Assembly: GCA_022822305.1 (NCBI GenBank)
Contig: JAJEBY010000016.1
Location: 620,001 to 684,000 of the forward strand
Reading direction: 5' to 3'
DNA from: Anaerolineae bacterium
GTDB lineage: Bacteria; Chloroflexota; Anaerolineae; Aggregatilineales; Phototrophicaceae
DNA length: 64,000 nucleotides
Shown: positions 10,635 to 20,048 of the stretch, one piece after another
Numbering within the stretch: the first letter of the stretch is position 1
How the letters are laid out: each line of letters starts with the position of its first letter
Notes under the pieces: generated by a model
Told to the model about the DNA's origin: nothing
Seen by the model: only the letters and a program-made list of their open reading frames with translations
Database searches by the model: none
Translations under genes and position numbers: made by a program

Positions 10635-12425
10635 TTACAAGGGTTTGCGCACAATATGCGACCCCAAAACCAGCATGTCGATGTCGCTATTGCGAAAAGT
10701 GTTGAATGCTTCTTGCGGCGAATTGACGATCGGTTCGCCTCGCAAATTGAACGATGTATTGAGGACAACCGGCACGCCGGTGGCGTCGCCAAATCTCTTC
10801 ACGACATCATAATATCGCGGGTTGGTTTCGCGGTCAATTGACTGCAATCGGCCCGTCCCCTCGTGGTTGACGGCGCAAATCTCGTCCTGTTTGTCGGTCT
10901 TGATAGGCGCCACCATCAACATATATCGCGGCGCGTGATGATCTGAAACCTGCGGGTATTCGAAATATTCTTGCGATCGCTCGCGCAGGACTACCGGCGC
11001 AAATGGACGGAACGGCTCGCGAAACTTGATCTTGGTATTGACGACTTCTTTCATATCTTCGCCGCGAGGATCGGCAAGGATGCTGCGGTTGCCCAAAGCG
11101 CGCGGTCCCCACTCAAAGCGGCCCTGATGAAATCCGATCACTTCCTGCTTGAGCAAAGCGTCGACGATCGTATCGGTGACCTGGTCTTCGTTTGCGCAGG
11201 ATTCATACGTCAGACCCGCTGAGTTCAGGAAATGGTGATATTCCGCATCGTCATACGCTTTGCCGAAATAGGCATGCGACTGCACCCATGATCGCGGTTT
11301 GCCCAGCAATATATGCCAAGCCCACAAAGCCGCGCCCAAGGCGCCGCCGTCATCGCCCGCCGCCGGTTGAATCCAGAGCTCTTCAAACGGCGTCTCATTC
11401 AGGATGCGCCAATTTGCCTTGGTATTCAATGCGACGCCGCCCGCCATGACCAGCTTGCTCAATCCGGTTTTACGATGAAGATGATTGGCGATATTGATGA
11501 GCGTGTCTTCCGTGACCGCCTGAATGCTGGCGGCGACATCAGCATAATACTGATTGCTTTCCATGGCCGATTTTTCACTCGAGCGGTGAGGATGCGTGCG
11601 CCCGGTGAAGAAGTCGGCGTCGGCGTCGCGCTGTTCACCGAACAGATCAACGAACTTGTCGCTGTAACTGCGCGATATCGAGCGGTGGAAATCGAAATAC
11701 GACATATCGAGACGAAATGCGCCAGTACTCGCTTCCTGCTGGACGACCTTGTAGACTTTATCGAGATAGCGTGGTTCGCCGTACGGGCTCATGCCCATAA
11801 CTTTGTATTCGCCGTTGTTGACGCGGAACCCCAGCCAAGCCGTGAACGTCGAATACAACAGACCCAATGAATGCGGAAACCGCTGCTCCTCAAACAGTTC
11901 AATCGTCGGCGGCTCCGGGTCGCTGGCGCCGAGCGAGCTTTTGCCGATTCCCAAAGTGGTCGTTGTCCATTCGCCCACGCCATCAACAGTCATGATTGCC
12001 GCATCCTTGAAAGGGCAGGCGAAGAACGCGCTGGCGGCGTGGCTCATGTGATGGTCACAGAAGAGCACTTTGTCGTAGGGTACGCCGACGCCGCGAGCGA
12101 CATGGCTGCGCACCCACAGCTTGTCAGTAAGCCAGGTCAACATGGCTTCTCGCCACATGCCGGACGAGCGCGGAAAGGTATTCAATGCCGTCTGTAATAT
12201 GCGCTCGAATTTGAGCAGCGGCTTCTCATAGAACACCACGTAATCGAGATCATTTGCGGAGATGCCCGCATGTTCCAGGCAAAACTCGATGGCGAGCTGC
12301 GGGAATCCATTGTCGTGCTTGAGTCGAGAGAAGCGCTCTTCCATCGACGCCGCGACCAATTCACCGTCTTTAATCAGGGCGGCAGCCGAATCGTGATAAA
12401 ATGCGGAAATCCCCAGGATGTACAT
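10635..12425 (-). CDS. Carbamoyltransferase (NodU/CmcH family)
   Basis: MYILGISAFYHDSAAALIKDGELVAASMEERFSRLKHD; VMAGGVALNTKANW; FHQGRFEWGPRALGNRSILADPR; start trimmed to ATG 12425. Confidence 0.95.
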   Translation of the reverse strand: MYILGISAFYHDSAAALIKDGELVAASMEERFSRLKHDNGFPQLAIEFCLEHAGISANDLDYVVFYEKPLLKFERILQTALNTFPRSSGMWREAMLTWLTDKLWVRSHVARGVGVPYDKVLFCDHHMSHAASAFFACPFKDAAIMTVDGVGEWTTTTLGIGKSSLGASDPEPPTIELFEEQRFPHSLGLLYSTFTAWLGFRVNNGEYKVMGMSPYGEPRYLDKVYKVVQQEASTGAFRLDMSYFDFHRSISRSYSDKFVDLFGEQRDADADFFTGRTHPHRSSEKSAMESNQYYADVAASIQAVTEDTLINIANHLHRKTGLSKLVMAGGVALNTKANWRILNETPFEELWIQPAAGDDGGALGAALWAWHILLGKPRSWVQSHAYFGKAYDDAEYHHFLNSAGLTYESCANEDQVTDTIVDALLKQEVIGFHQGRFEWGPRALGNRSILADPRGEDMKEVVNTKIKFREPFRPFAPVVLRERSQEYFEYPQVSDHHAPRYMLMVAPIKTDKQDEICAVNHEGTGRLQSIDRETNPRYYDVVKRFGDATGVPVVLNTSFNLRGEPIVNSPQEAFNTFRNSDIDMLVLGSHIVRKPL

Positions 12426-12427
12426 GC

Positions 12428-12739
12428 CTAGCCCTGCTCTTTGGCGGATTTGATGTCGGTGGGTATAGGCTCGCGCGCCTGCCAGCCTTCGTCCGCAGTC
12501 TTGATGCGCAGCGGATCCATGAAAATCGCCGAGAGCAAACCAAAGGGCAACAGGATAGTGAAATAAAACAGCGTAGCGATGAAACGCCCGTTGATATCGG
12601 CGACGATGCCCGAATTGATCGTGAACCGATCCCAAGCCAAACTCAAGACGCTTTTCACAGCGATGCTCCGCAGGAGATTCCAGATTGTCCTGGTTGCAAA
12701 AGTAGCGCGCGCAGTCAACGCGCCGGAAACAAATATCAA
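12428..12739 (-). CDS. Small membrane protein, SxtJ-like (tentative)
   Basis: Hydrophobic core and DPLRIKTADEGWQAR tail; 2 bp from the carbamoyltransferase start. Confidence 0.55.
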   Translation of the reverse strand: MIFVSGALTARATFATRTIWNLLRSIAVKSVLSLAWDRFTINSGIVADINGRFIATLFYFTILLPFGLLSAIFMDPLRIKTADEGWQAREPIPTDIKSAKEQG

Positions 12740-12746
12740 GCATACA

Positions 12747-13931
12747 CTAGTTCAAACGATCGCGCAGTGCTTGTCCGGCGATATTGTGCCCGTGCTGGTT
12801 CCAATGCGTATCTGCGAAAAAGTAGGGTGAAGATCCGCTCTCAATTGCCGAGCGCAGCGCCGGCGTCAGGTCCATGAATTCAATGCCGTTCGCTGCGGCC
12901 AAATCACGCATGAGATCGGCCTGAGTAGAAAGGTTGTTATCGATGCTCTCTACTGTGATAGCGGCATTTTGCTCTCGCAGGGCGTTCACAATCTGCTGCT
13001 TGGCCTCGGCATCAAGGTATCGCCAGAATACTTCGGCCTTCTGCGGAATGTACATGAGCAAGAAACGGACGCCGCTTTCGCGCAGCGCATTCGCCATTGC
13101 TCTCAGTCCGATTGCCATCGCCTCGTACATCTTGCTCTTCCGCAGGCTGTCCCTGTCCATGGCGAGCATAGGCAGCATGTCATCGAAAAAGCTGACGGGC
13201 ATAGGCGGCGCTGTATGCGCCAGCTGCGGGTAATGGCAATCCTGAGTCGACGCTATCACCTGATCGCGGAAGTACAGCGCGATATGAACCGTGACCAGAA
13301 ACTCGAGCGGACTGCGATCCCGATATACTTGATCCGCGAAAGTCAGCCCTTGTCCGCGCAACTCCGAAAAGACCAGGTTGTCTGTCATGTCGTTGCCGGC
13401 GAAAAAAGCCAGCACGACGAGCTCCGGATGCCGCGGCATACCGAAGGCGTTCAGCAGGAGCGCTTGTTCCGTTGTGCCGCTGCCCGGCAATCCGAGTACA
13501 AGCATCGAGTCAGACAGGCCCTGCCAAAAAGGCGCCTGAACGGATTCGGCAGCCGCGAATGAGTCGCCAAGGATGACCAGCTCCACGTCATCCGTCCAAG
13601 GCGCCGGATTGCGGAATCCATGCCCATCTCGGATATAGCTCACGCGATAAGGATCGAAGGATTCCCGGTGCGCGGGATCGAGACAGCTGATGCGATACAA
13701 ATCGCCGCTTTGCGGCGTGATCAGCAGATCCACCGATTCACCCGCCGGATATTCTCTGGCGCCGTGGTCGGTGCGCAAAAGGAATCCTGCGCGCTGCCGA
13801 TACTGTGGCATGCGTTGCGTCAGATCCGTGGGCAGAAGCGTGAAAGCCAGCTGCAGAACGGCTTCCAGAATCACGACCGTTACCACAATGACGAGGAAAA
13901 GCCGAAGTATCGCTTTCGCAGCCCTGGACAA
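12747..13931 (-). CDS. Membrane-anchored SGNH/GDSL-like hydrolase or acyltransferase-like protein
   Basis: N-terminal TM; ILGDSFAAAESV (GDS block), NDMTDN, and DTHWNQHGHNIAG (D-x-x-H block). Confidence 0.75.
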   Translation of the reverse strand: MSRAAKAILRLFLVIVVTVVILEAVLQLAFTLLPTDLTQRMPQYRQRAGFLLRTDHGAREYPAGESVDLLITPQSGDLYRISCLDPAHRESFDPYRVSYIRDGHGFRNPAPWTDDVELVILGDSFAAAESVQAPFWQGLSDSMLVLGLPGSGTTEQALLLNAFGMPRHPELVVLAFFAGNDMTDNLVFSELRGQGLTFADQVYRDRSPLEFLVTVHIALYFRDQVIASTQDCHYPQLAHTAPPMPVSFFDDMLPMLAMDRDSLRKSKMYEAMAIGLRAMANALRESGVRFLLMYIPQKAEVFWRYLDAEAKQQIVNALREQNAAITVESIDNNLSTQADLMRDLAAANGIEFMDLTPALRSAIESGSSPYFFADTHWNQHGHNIAGQALRDRLN

Positions 13932-14032
13932 TCGGCGCTCCTGATGTTCTCAAGTTGAGCCGCGGCAAGGCGGCTCAGTCGGAAGAGTCTCGTGTCATTT
14001 TAGCATGCGCGCCAGCGGTTGGTCAGCCGAGC

Positions 14033-14704
14033 TCAATTGCTGGAAAACGGCCCGATGTTAAAGTCATCTCCCGGGGGCGACAGACGGATGGTCATGAGTT
14101 CGGTCTCCAGTTGATAGATTTCCAGGAGTCGCCGAAGCAACGCCGATGTGCTGTCCAGCGACAAAAGCGCTTGCTTTTGCGCGTTGTCCGTCCGCAAGAG
14201 GATTAACGCCACTTGCGCCAATGATTTTGGCGTGTGAGGTATCTCGTTCGCATCGAATTGGATCTCTTCGGCTGCGGCAAGCGAGTCGATATAGCGTATC
14301 AGCAGCGGACGCAGGGCGCGGCCAAAACGCCGCATGAGATTGGGATTATCGTCAAGCGGCGAAAAGAAGCTGACGTTGCCGACCAGATAAGGATTGCTGC
14401 GATCAAGAGCGTGGATGCGAAAGCGCTGGTGGCCGACAGCGACGATATTCATTCTCTCCAGAGGCAGTCGCTGGACCTCGATGATTCTGGCGCTGCATCC
14501 GATTTCGTCGGGCGCGGCAACCGGACCAAGCGCTTCATGCCCGGCGCTGATCAATACGACGCCAAAGGGCATATGCGCTTCAATGCAGCGGTTAACCATC
14601 AGCTTGTAACGCTCCTCGAAAATATGCAACTTGATTTGCATACCCGGGAAGAGCACCGTGTTCAGTGGAAACAATGGAATCTCAGGCATAACTACTGCGG
14701 GCAC
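14033..14704 (-). CDS. Stand-alone LON substrate-binding domain protein
   Basis: IPLFPLNTVLFPGMQIKLHIFEERYKLMVNRCI motif; no AAA or protease domain. Confidence 0.88.
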   Translation of the reverse strand: MPAVVMPEIPLFPLNTVLFPGMQIKLHIFEERYKLMVNRCIEAHMPFGVVLISAGHEALGPVAAPDEIGCSARIIEVQRLPLERMNIVAVGHQRFRIHALDRSNPYLVGNVSFFSPLDDNPNLMRRFGRALRPLLIRYIDSLAAAEEIQFDANEIPHTPKSLAQVALILLRTDNAQKQALLSLDSTSALLRRLLEIYQLETELMTIRLSPPGDDFNIGPFSSN

Positions 14705-15020
14705 ATGCTAGATCGGATGGACGCGGCACGAACCCAAAACCGTCCTCTGATAGGCGCAAGACACGTGATTGCAAGTGTTTCATCAATGTAAGGATACCAG
14801 GATGGTCGATCAATGGACTATGAAACTCGAAGAATTAACTCGAATAGACGGATTGAAGGACGACTGCGTTTGGGACGTCCCCGGTGTGAATCGAGAGCGA
14901 CAGACTGACCGATGCCAGAAACTTCTTCATTCAAAGGTCCATACTCGCCATCAACCGCTTAGCATGTGAGTCATTGGTTACGCTGAGTTTTTCCTGTTGT
15001 CCGGCAACTCGATCGATATC

Positions 15021-15344
15021 TTACGGACAGTAAAATATTGGCTCCAGTTCCATGAACTGAATGCCGCTGCCTTCGGATGCTTCCGGTTGTACCCAGACAG
15101 TGACTTCCTCATCCCATTTCTTTTTGATGTCGGTCTCAGCGACCTTTGCCATCGCTTCAAGAGGGTCGTCGCCGTCGATTTCCATATAGGCGAAAACCCG
15201 CGTGCCGAAGGCGAAGATACTGAAATTGCGGATGCCAGCCGCCTGGATGGCTTCAATCAGTTCGTCCCAAGGATCAAGATGTATGGCCTTGTAAGCGTCC
15301 CAATGTTCTGGCTTTACATCCCAGGTCATGCCAACTCGTTTCAT
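15021..15344 (-). CDS. L-rhamnose mutarotase family protein (DUF718-like)
   Basis: MKRVGMTWDVKPEHWDAYKAIHLDPWDELIEAIQAAGIRNFSIF. Confidence 0.85.
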   Translation of the reverse strand: MKRVGMTWDVKPEHWDAYKAIHLDPWDELIEAIQAAGIRNFSIFAFGTRVFAYMEIDGDDPLEAMAKVAETDIKKKWDEEVTVWVQPEASEGSGIQFMELEPIFYCP

Positions 15345-15429
15345 TTGTCACCTTCTTCCTCCGCCGCGGCGATGCGATCCAAACACAGATTTGCCAATGC
15401 GCCACTTCCATATGCGCAATAGCAAAGGG

Positions 15430-17931
15430 CTAATCCAACTTGTCACGAGCGTCATCATACAGCATCCGACGCAGGACTTTGCCAATGAACGAACGAGGAA
15501 GTCTCTCTCTGAATTCGATCTCCCAAGGCACGGCGTATGCTTCCAGCCGCCTCCGGCACAGCGCCGCCAACTCCTCCTTTGACAGATTGGTATTTGGACG
15601 CGGGACGACGAAGGCCTTGACCTTTTGATTGCCGTCTTCGCTGCCGACGCCAACCACGGCGACTTCCAGCACTTTGTTATGCTCGTACAGCACTTCTTCA
15701 ACATCGCGCGGATAAACGCTGTATTCTCCCGTGAATATGGTATCGCGTCTGCGGCTGATGATTTTGAAGTATCCTTCATCGTCCATGACGGCGACATCGC
15801 CCGTGTATAGCCAGCCATCGCGCAAGACCGATTCATCCTCGTCGTCCGTGCGCCAGTATCCCCGCATGACCTGCGGCCCGCGCAGCGCAAGTTCGCCGAT
15901 CTGTCCGCTGGGCAGTGCTTCGTGCGTGGTCAGGTCGACGATTTTGGCATCCGTATTGGGCAGCGGGATTCCGATTGATCCGACCTTGCGCAGGCCATAG
16001 AGCGGATTGGAGTGTGTTACCGGCGCCGCTTCGGTCAGCCCGTAGCCTTCGACCAGTCGTCCGCGTGTCAATTTCTCAAATGCCTCCTGTACCTCGACCG
16101 GCAGGGGCGCCGCGCCGCTGATGCAGGCTTTTATGGACGACAAGCCGTAACTGCGCACCTTGGGCGCGTGATTGATCAGCGTGAACATGGAAGGCACGCC
16201 GGGAAAAAGCGTCGGCTTGTAGCGCTTGATCTGCTCGAGAACTTGCGCCAACTCGAAGACCGAAATGATTACGATCTTTGCCGCGATCAAGACCGGCAAG
16301 TTCATCGCTGCCGTCATGCCATAACTGTGTTCGAAAGGCACAACGGCCATCACCACTTCCTCGCCATATTGGATTTCCGGCAGCCAGTGTCGTATCTGCA
16401 AGGCGTTGGCGACCAGGTTTCTATGGGTCAGGCATACCCCTTTGGGCCGACCAGTTGTGCCGCTGGTATACGATATGACTGCCAGGTCATCCGCCGTCGC
16501 GCCGCTCTCAAACGGGCTGTCTTCTTCGATTGCCATTATGTCTGACATATAGACGCCGATGCGGCCGGCGCGTTCATCGTCTTCAACCGTCGGGTGCTTA
16601 TGCCGGCCAAACGCTGTGCTTCTGCTGGTGGTTACCTGTTGGCCGATTCTGGTGAAGATCAGTGTCTTGGTAGCGGTTGTTTCGTGGATCAATTGGGCCA
16701 ATTCACTGAAGGCGTTGAGCGTGATGAAGGCTTTGGCCTCCGTGTCTCTTGCGTGCGCGGCGATCAGATCGGCGTCCGCGTCCGGATTTGACAACACGAC
16801 GACCGCGCCCAGCTTAAGTATGGCGTAATAGGCGATGATGAATTGTGGCGTATTGGGCAAAACTATCATGACACGATCGCCAGCTGTTATCCCACACCTG
16901 GCCAGGCTGCGCGCGAATTGATTGACTTTGCGATCCAGTTGCTGGTAGGTCAGGGTCTTGCCGTAAAACATGGTAGCGATGCGACGCGGCAGCCAATCGG
17001 CTGTGCTTTCCAGGAAGCGGTAGATTGGCTGATTGGGTATTGGAATGGTGTGGGGCGTATCCTTGTCGTAGTGGCTCAGCCACGGACGCCCGCGACTGAG
17101 TTGCTCGTCCGCGGTTTGACTGCGCCAACTGCTGCCTTTGGACGAGAGAATGAAGCGCTCGATGGCGCGATTGACCGCGTCATGGCGCTCCAGTTGCACT
17201 TTATGTTTTGCCGACCCGATATCATAGACCTCGGCATGCGGCATGAGCCGGGCCACATCGTCGTAAATGTGGCGCGGGAAATAGTTGTCGCGCTCGCCCG
17301 TGATGACCAACGTCTCCGCCGTGATGTTGCGGATCAACGACCATCCCTGCCACCCATGCATGTTGTTGAGGAACATGCGCTTGAGCACGTGATACTCGGC
17401 ATCCCATTTGCGGCGATATCGCCAGAATGGAACCACCATACGAATAGGAACGCGAAAGAGAAGCGCTGCCGCCTTTGGCAGAGGATACTCGCCGGCGGTG
17501 GCGACCAGGATCAATTTCGCAATACGTTCCGGATAGGCGTTGGCGTACTCGATGCAAACGGAACCGCCAAATGAATGACCGACGAGCACGAATCTCTCCG
17601 GTAGGTCCAGCGAGGTCACGACATCGTGCAGATCCTGAACGAGCTCCGCCATCGAGTAGGAACTATAGGGCGCGTCGCTTTGGCCGTGGCCGCGCAGCTC
17701 CGGCGCCACCACGCGAAACTGTGTGGCGAAGTGCGTCAATTGATATTCCCAGGATTCGGCGACGCCGGCAAAGCCATGCTGAAACACCACGGTCTCTTCA
17801 ATATCTTGAGGGAACATGTCGATAACGCTGAGAGAGGAACCCGGAAAATCGCGAATCGGAACCTTAACGCGATAGAGGTCGAAATCGAGCTGGAATGTGG
17901 CCCGCTTGAGCCCACGGATGCGCTTCTTCAT
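15430..17931 (-). CDS. Fusion: alpha/beta hydrolase plus AMP-dependent acyl-CoA synthetase
   Basis: N-terminal FQHGFAGVAESW, GHSFGGS; C-terminal SYTSGTTGRPKGVCLTH, EGYGLTEAAPVTHSNP, YTGDVAVMDDEGYFKIISRRRDTI in one uninterrupted ORF. Confidence 0.9.
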   Translation of the reverse strand: MKKRIRGLKRATFQLDFDLYRVKVPIRDFPGSSLSVIDMFPQDIEETVVFQHGFAGVAESWEYQLTHFATQFRVVAPELRGHGQSDAPYSSYSMAELVQDLHDVVTSLDLPERFVLVGHSFGGSVCIEYANAYPERIAKLILVATAGEYPLPKAAALLFRVPIRMVVPFWRYRRKWDAEYHVLKRMFLNNMHGWQGWSLIRNITAETLVITGERDNYFPRHIYDDVARLMPHAEVYDIGSAKHKVQLERHDAVNRAIERFILSSKGSSWRSQTADEQLSRGRPWLSHYDKDTPHTIPIPNQPIYRFLESTADWLPRRIATMFYGKTLTYQQLDRKVNQFARSLARCGITAGDRVMIVLPNTPQFIIAYYAILKLGAVVVLSNPDADADLIAAHARDTEAKAFITLNAFSELAQLIHETTATKTLIFTRIGQQVTTSRSTAFGRHKHPTVEDDERAGRIGVYMSDIMAIEEDSPFESGATADDLAVISYTSGTTGRPKGVCLTHRNLVANALQIRHWLPEIQYGEEVVMAVVPFEHSYGMTAAMNLPVLIAAKIVIISVFELAQVLEQIKRYKPTLFPGVPSMFTLINHAPKVRSYGLSSIKACISGAAPLPVEVQEAFEKLTRGRLVEGYGLTEAAPVTHSNPLYGLRKVGSIGIPLPNTDAKIVDLTTHEALPSGQIGELALRGPQVMRGYWRTDDEDESVLRDGWLYTGDVAVMDDEGYFKIISRRRDTIFTGEYSVYPRDVEEVLYEHNKVLEVAVVGVGSEDGNQKVKAFVVPRPNTNLSKEELAALCRRRLEAYAVPWEIEFRERLPRSFIGKVLRRMLYDDARDKLD

Positions 17932-18068
17932 TCTGGCATTCCATCTTTCAAGCTATTATATCCGACACCAGCGCTTCAAAACACAGTACTTATTGGTCGC
18001 GTAAACCTGAAGAAAACGGTAATCTCTGGAGTGTAACTTACCGGGTGGAATTCATTTTGGAGGCAAAC

Positions 18069-18917
18069 ATGACTCAGCCGTTGGTGACCACTGCGTGGCT
18101 GCATGAAAATCTAAGTGATCCGAAGATCCGCATAGTCGACTTGCGTGGCGGTGTGCTGCCGCCGTCCGAGCCGCCGCCGCATTACATTACCGACCGGGCT
18201 GGATACGAAGCATCGCATATTCCCGGAGCGGCTTTTGTTGATTGGCAAGTCGATATCGTTGAGCCCGGCTCGCCGTCGAACGACATCTCCTCACCGGAAT
18301 CATTTGCGGAATTGATGGGACGCTTGGGCATTGGCCAGGATACGACAGTCATCGCCTACGACAATACGGCGGGTTCATTATCGGCGCGATTCTTGTGGTG
18401 TCTGCGCTATTACGGCCATACCAGCGTCAGCATTCTGGATGGCGGCTGGCCGAAATGGATCGCCGAGGGACGTCCGGTTGACGCGCGGATTCCTGACGTC
18501 GCGCGCCAGACATTCCTGCCTGTGATCAATGAGCGGCTCAAGGCGACTGGCGCGGAGATCCTGGACGCGCTTGAAGGCGCGCCCATGCAGCTGATCGATG
18601 TGCGCTCGCCGGCCGAGTATACAGGTGCAGACTCGCGCGCCGAGCGGGGCGGCCATATCCCCACGGCGATCAACTTGCCGCGTCGGATGCTGGTTGCGGA
18701 CGACAACACGCTCAAGCCGAAGACGGAACTGCGACAGATTTTCGTCGACGCGGGCATCAACATAGATGCGGAAGAAACCGTGCTGTATTGCAATTCGGGC
18801 GTTTCCGCTTGTTTTGGCATGCTGGCGATGGAGACGGCTGGAGCTTCCGGTCTGCGCATTTACGACGGATCCTGGAAAGACTGGGGCAGCGACCAAAGCA
18901 AACCAATTGCGCAGTAA
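18069..18917 (+). CDS. Sulfurtransferase (tandem rhodanese domains, thiosulfate/3-mercaptopyruvate type)
   Basis: GHIPGAAFVDWQVDI-like motif (ASHIPGAAFVDW); C-terminal active-site loop YCNSGVSACF. Confidence 0.88.
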   Translation: MTQPLVTTAWLHENLSDPKIRIVDLRGGVLPPSEPPPHYITDRAGYEASHIPGAAFVDWQVDIVEPGSPSNDISSPESFAELMGRLGIGQDTTVIAYDNTAGSLSARFLWCLRYYGHTSVSILDGGWPKWIAEGRPVDARIPDVARQTFLPVINERLKATGAEILDALEGAPMQLIDVRSPAEYTGADSRAERGGHIPTAINLPRRMLVADDNTLKPKTELRQIFVDAGINIDAEETVLYCNSGVSACFGMLAMETAGASGLRIYDGSWKDWGSDQSKPIAQ

Positions 18918-18976
18918 ATCGCTTCTGCCGCCAGATAAACCTTCGTAAGAATCGCGCGCTTGGATATGTCACAAGT

Positions 18977-20032
18977 ATGACGCATTGCTCGTCTTGGACT
19001 CCCGCAAAAGCGAAGGTGGATATTGGGTTGCAAGTAATTGCTTATCATGACCCGAATGTATTTGAAGAATTGCGCCTTGACTGGAATGATCTTCTCAGTC
19101 GCGCTCCCATCGACTGCGTGTTTTATACCTGGGAGTGGCACAAGACCTGGTGGGAAGCTTATCAGCCGGGCGAACTGCTGGTATTGGCGTGCCACGAGGA
19201 TGACAACTTGTTGGGCATCGCGCCGCTGTTTGTGACTGAGTCGTCTGCGGGTCGCACCGCACAGATCATTGGCTGCGTCGATGTCACCGATTATCTCGAC
19301 TTCATCGTTGACGCCGCCCGTTTGCAGGACGTGTTTGCCGCCTTTGCCGACTACCTGTCGTCAATTCGCGATAGGCTTGACGCCCTGGATCTATGCAATA
19401 TTCCTCAAGAATCGCCCACACACGGCATTCTGCCCGAGCTGCTTCGCCAGCGCGGCTTTGAGACGCTTGTCGAACAGCAAGAAGTTTGTCCGGTGATCGA
19501 ACTGCCCGATGCCTGGAGCGACTATCTTCTGATGTTGGACAAGAAGCAGCGACACGAGCTTCGACGAAAGCTGCGCCGCATTCATGGCATCGATAGCGAC
19601 ATCGACTGGTACATTGTCAATGGCTGCCATGATTTGGATTCGGAAGTCGACCGGTTTGTCGATTTGATGGCCGCCAGCGATCCTGACAAGCAGGAGTTCC
19701 TGCAAGACGACGGCAATCTGCGCTTCTTCAAGCAGATCGTGCCCTTGGCGCAGGAACGCGGCTGGTTGCAGATGAATTTTCTCACGGTGGACGACGAGCG
19801 TATCGCCGGCTACTTCAATTTTATCTATGGCAACCGCGTTTTGGTCTATAACTCCGGGCTGAATCATCACCGTTATGGCGAGCTGAGTCCTGGCATCGTC
19901 TTGCTCGCCTACAATATTCAATTCGCCATTGAAAACGGTTACCGCCACTACGACTTCCTGCGTGGAGACGAAAGCTACAAATATCGAATGGGCGGCCGAG
20001 ATACCGCCGTGATGAACATTCGAGCGTCATGA
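18977..20032 (+). CDS. GNAT/FemAB-like (CelD-type) acetyltransferase domain protein
   Basis: FYTWEWHKTWWEAYQPGE..., YDFLRGDESYKYRMGGRD; start trimmed to ATG 18977. Confidence 0.75.
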   Translation: MTHCSSWTPAKAKVDIGLQVIAYHDPNVFEELRLDWNDLLSRAPIDCVFYTWEWHKTWWEAYQPGELLVLACHEDDNLLGIAPLFVTESSAGRTAQIIGCVDVTDYLDFIVDAARLQDVFAAFADYLSSIRDRLDALDLCNIPQESPTHGILPELLRQRGFETLVEQQEVCPVIELPDAWSDYLLMLDKKQRHELRRKLRRIHGIDSDIDWYIVNGCHDLDSEVDRFVDLMAASDPDKQEFLQDDGNLRFFKQIVPLAQERGWLQMNFLTVDDERIAGYFNFIYGNRVLVYNSGLNHHRYGELSPGIVLLAYNIQFAIENGYRHYDFLRGDESYKYRMGGRDTAVMNIRAS

Positions 20033-20048
20033 GATAATCGAGACGCAA

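Noticed and set aside
14769-14969. 66-aa ORF MQVFHQCKDTRMVDQWTMKLEELTRIDGLKDDCVWDVPGVNRERQ... in the 14.7-15.0 kb gap
   Set aside because: No convincing SD or domain; may be a decayed gene remnant, but I cannot support it.
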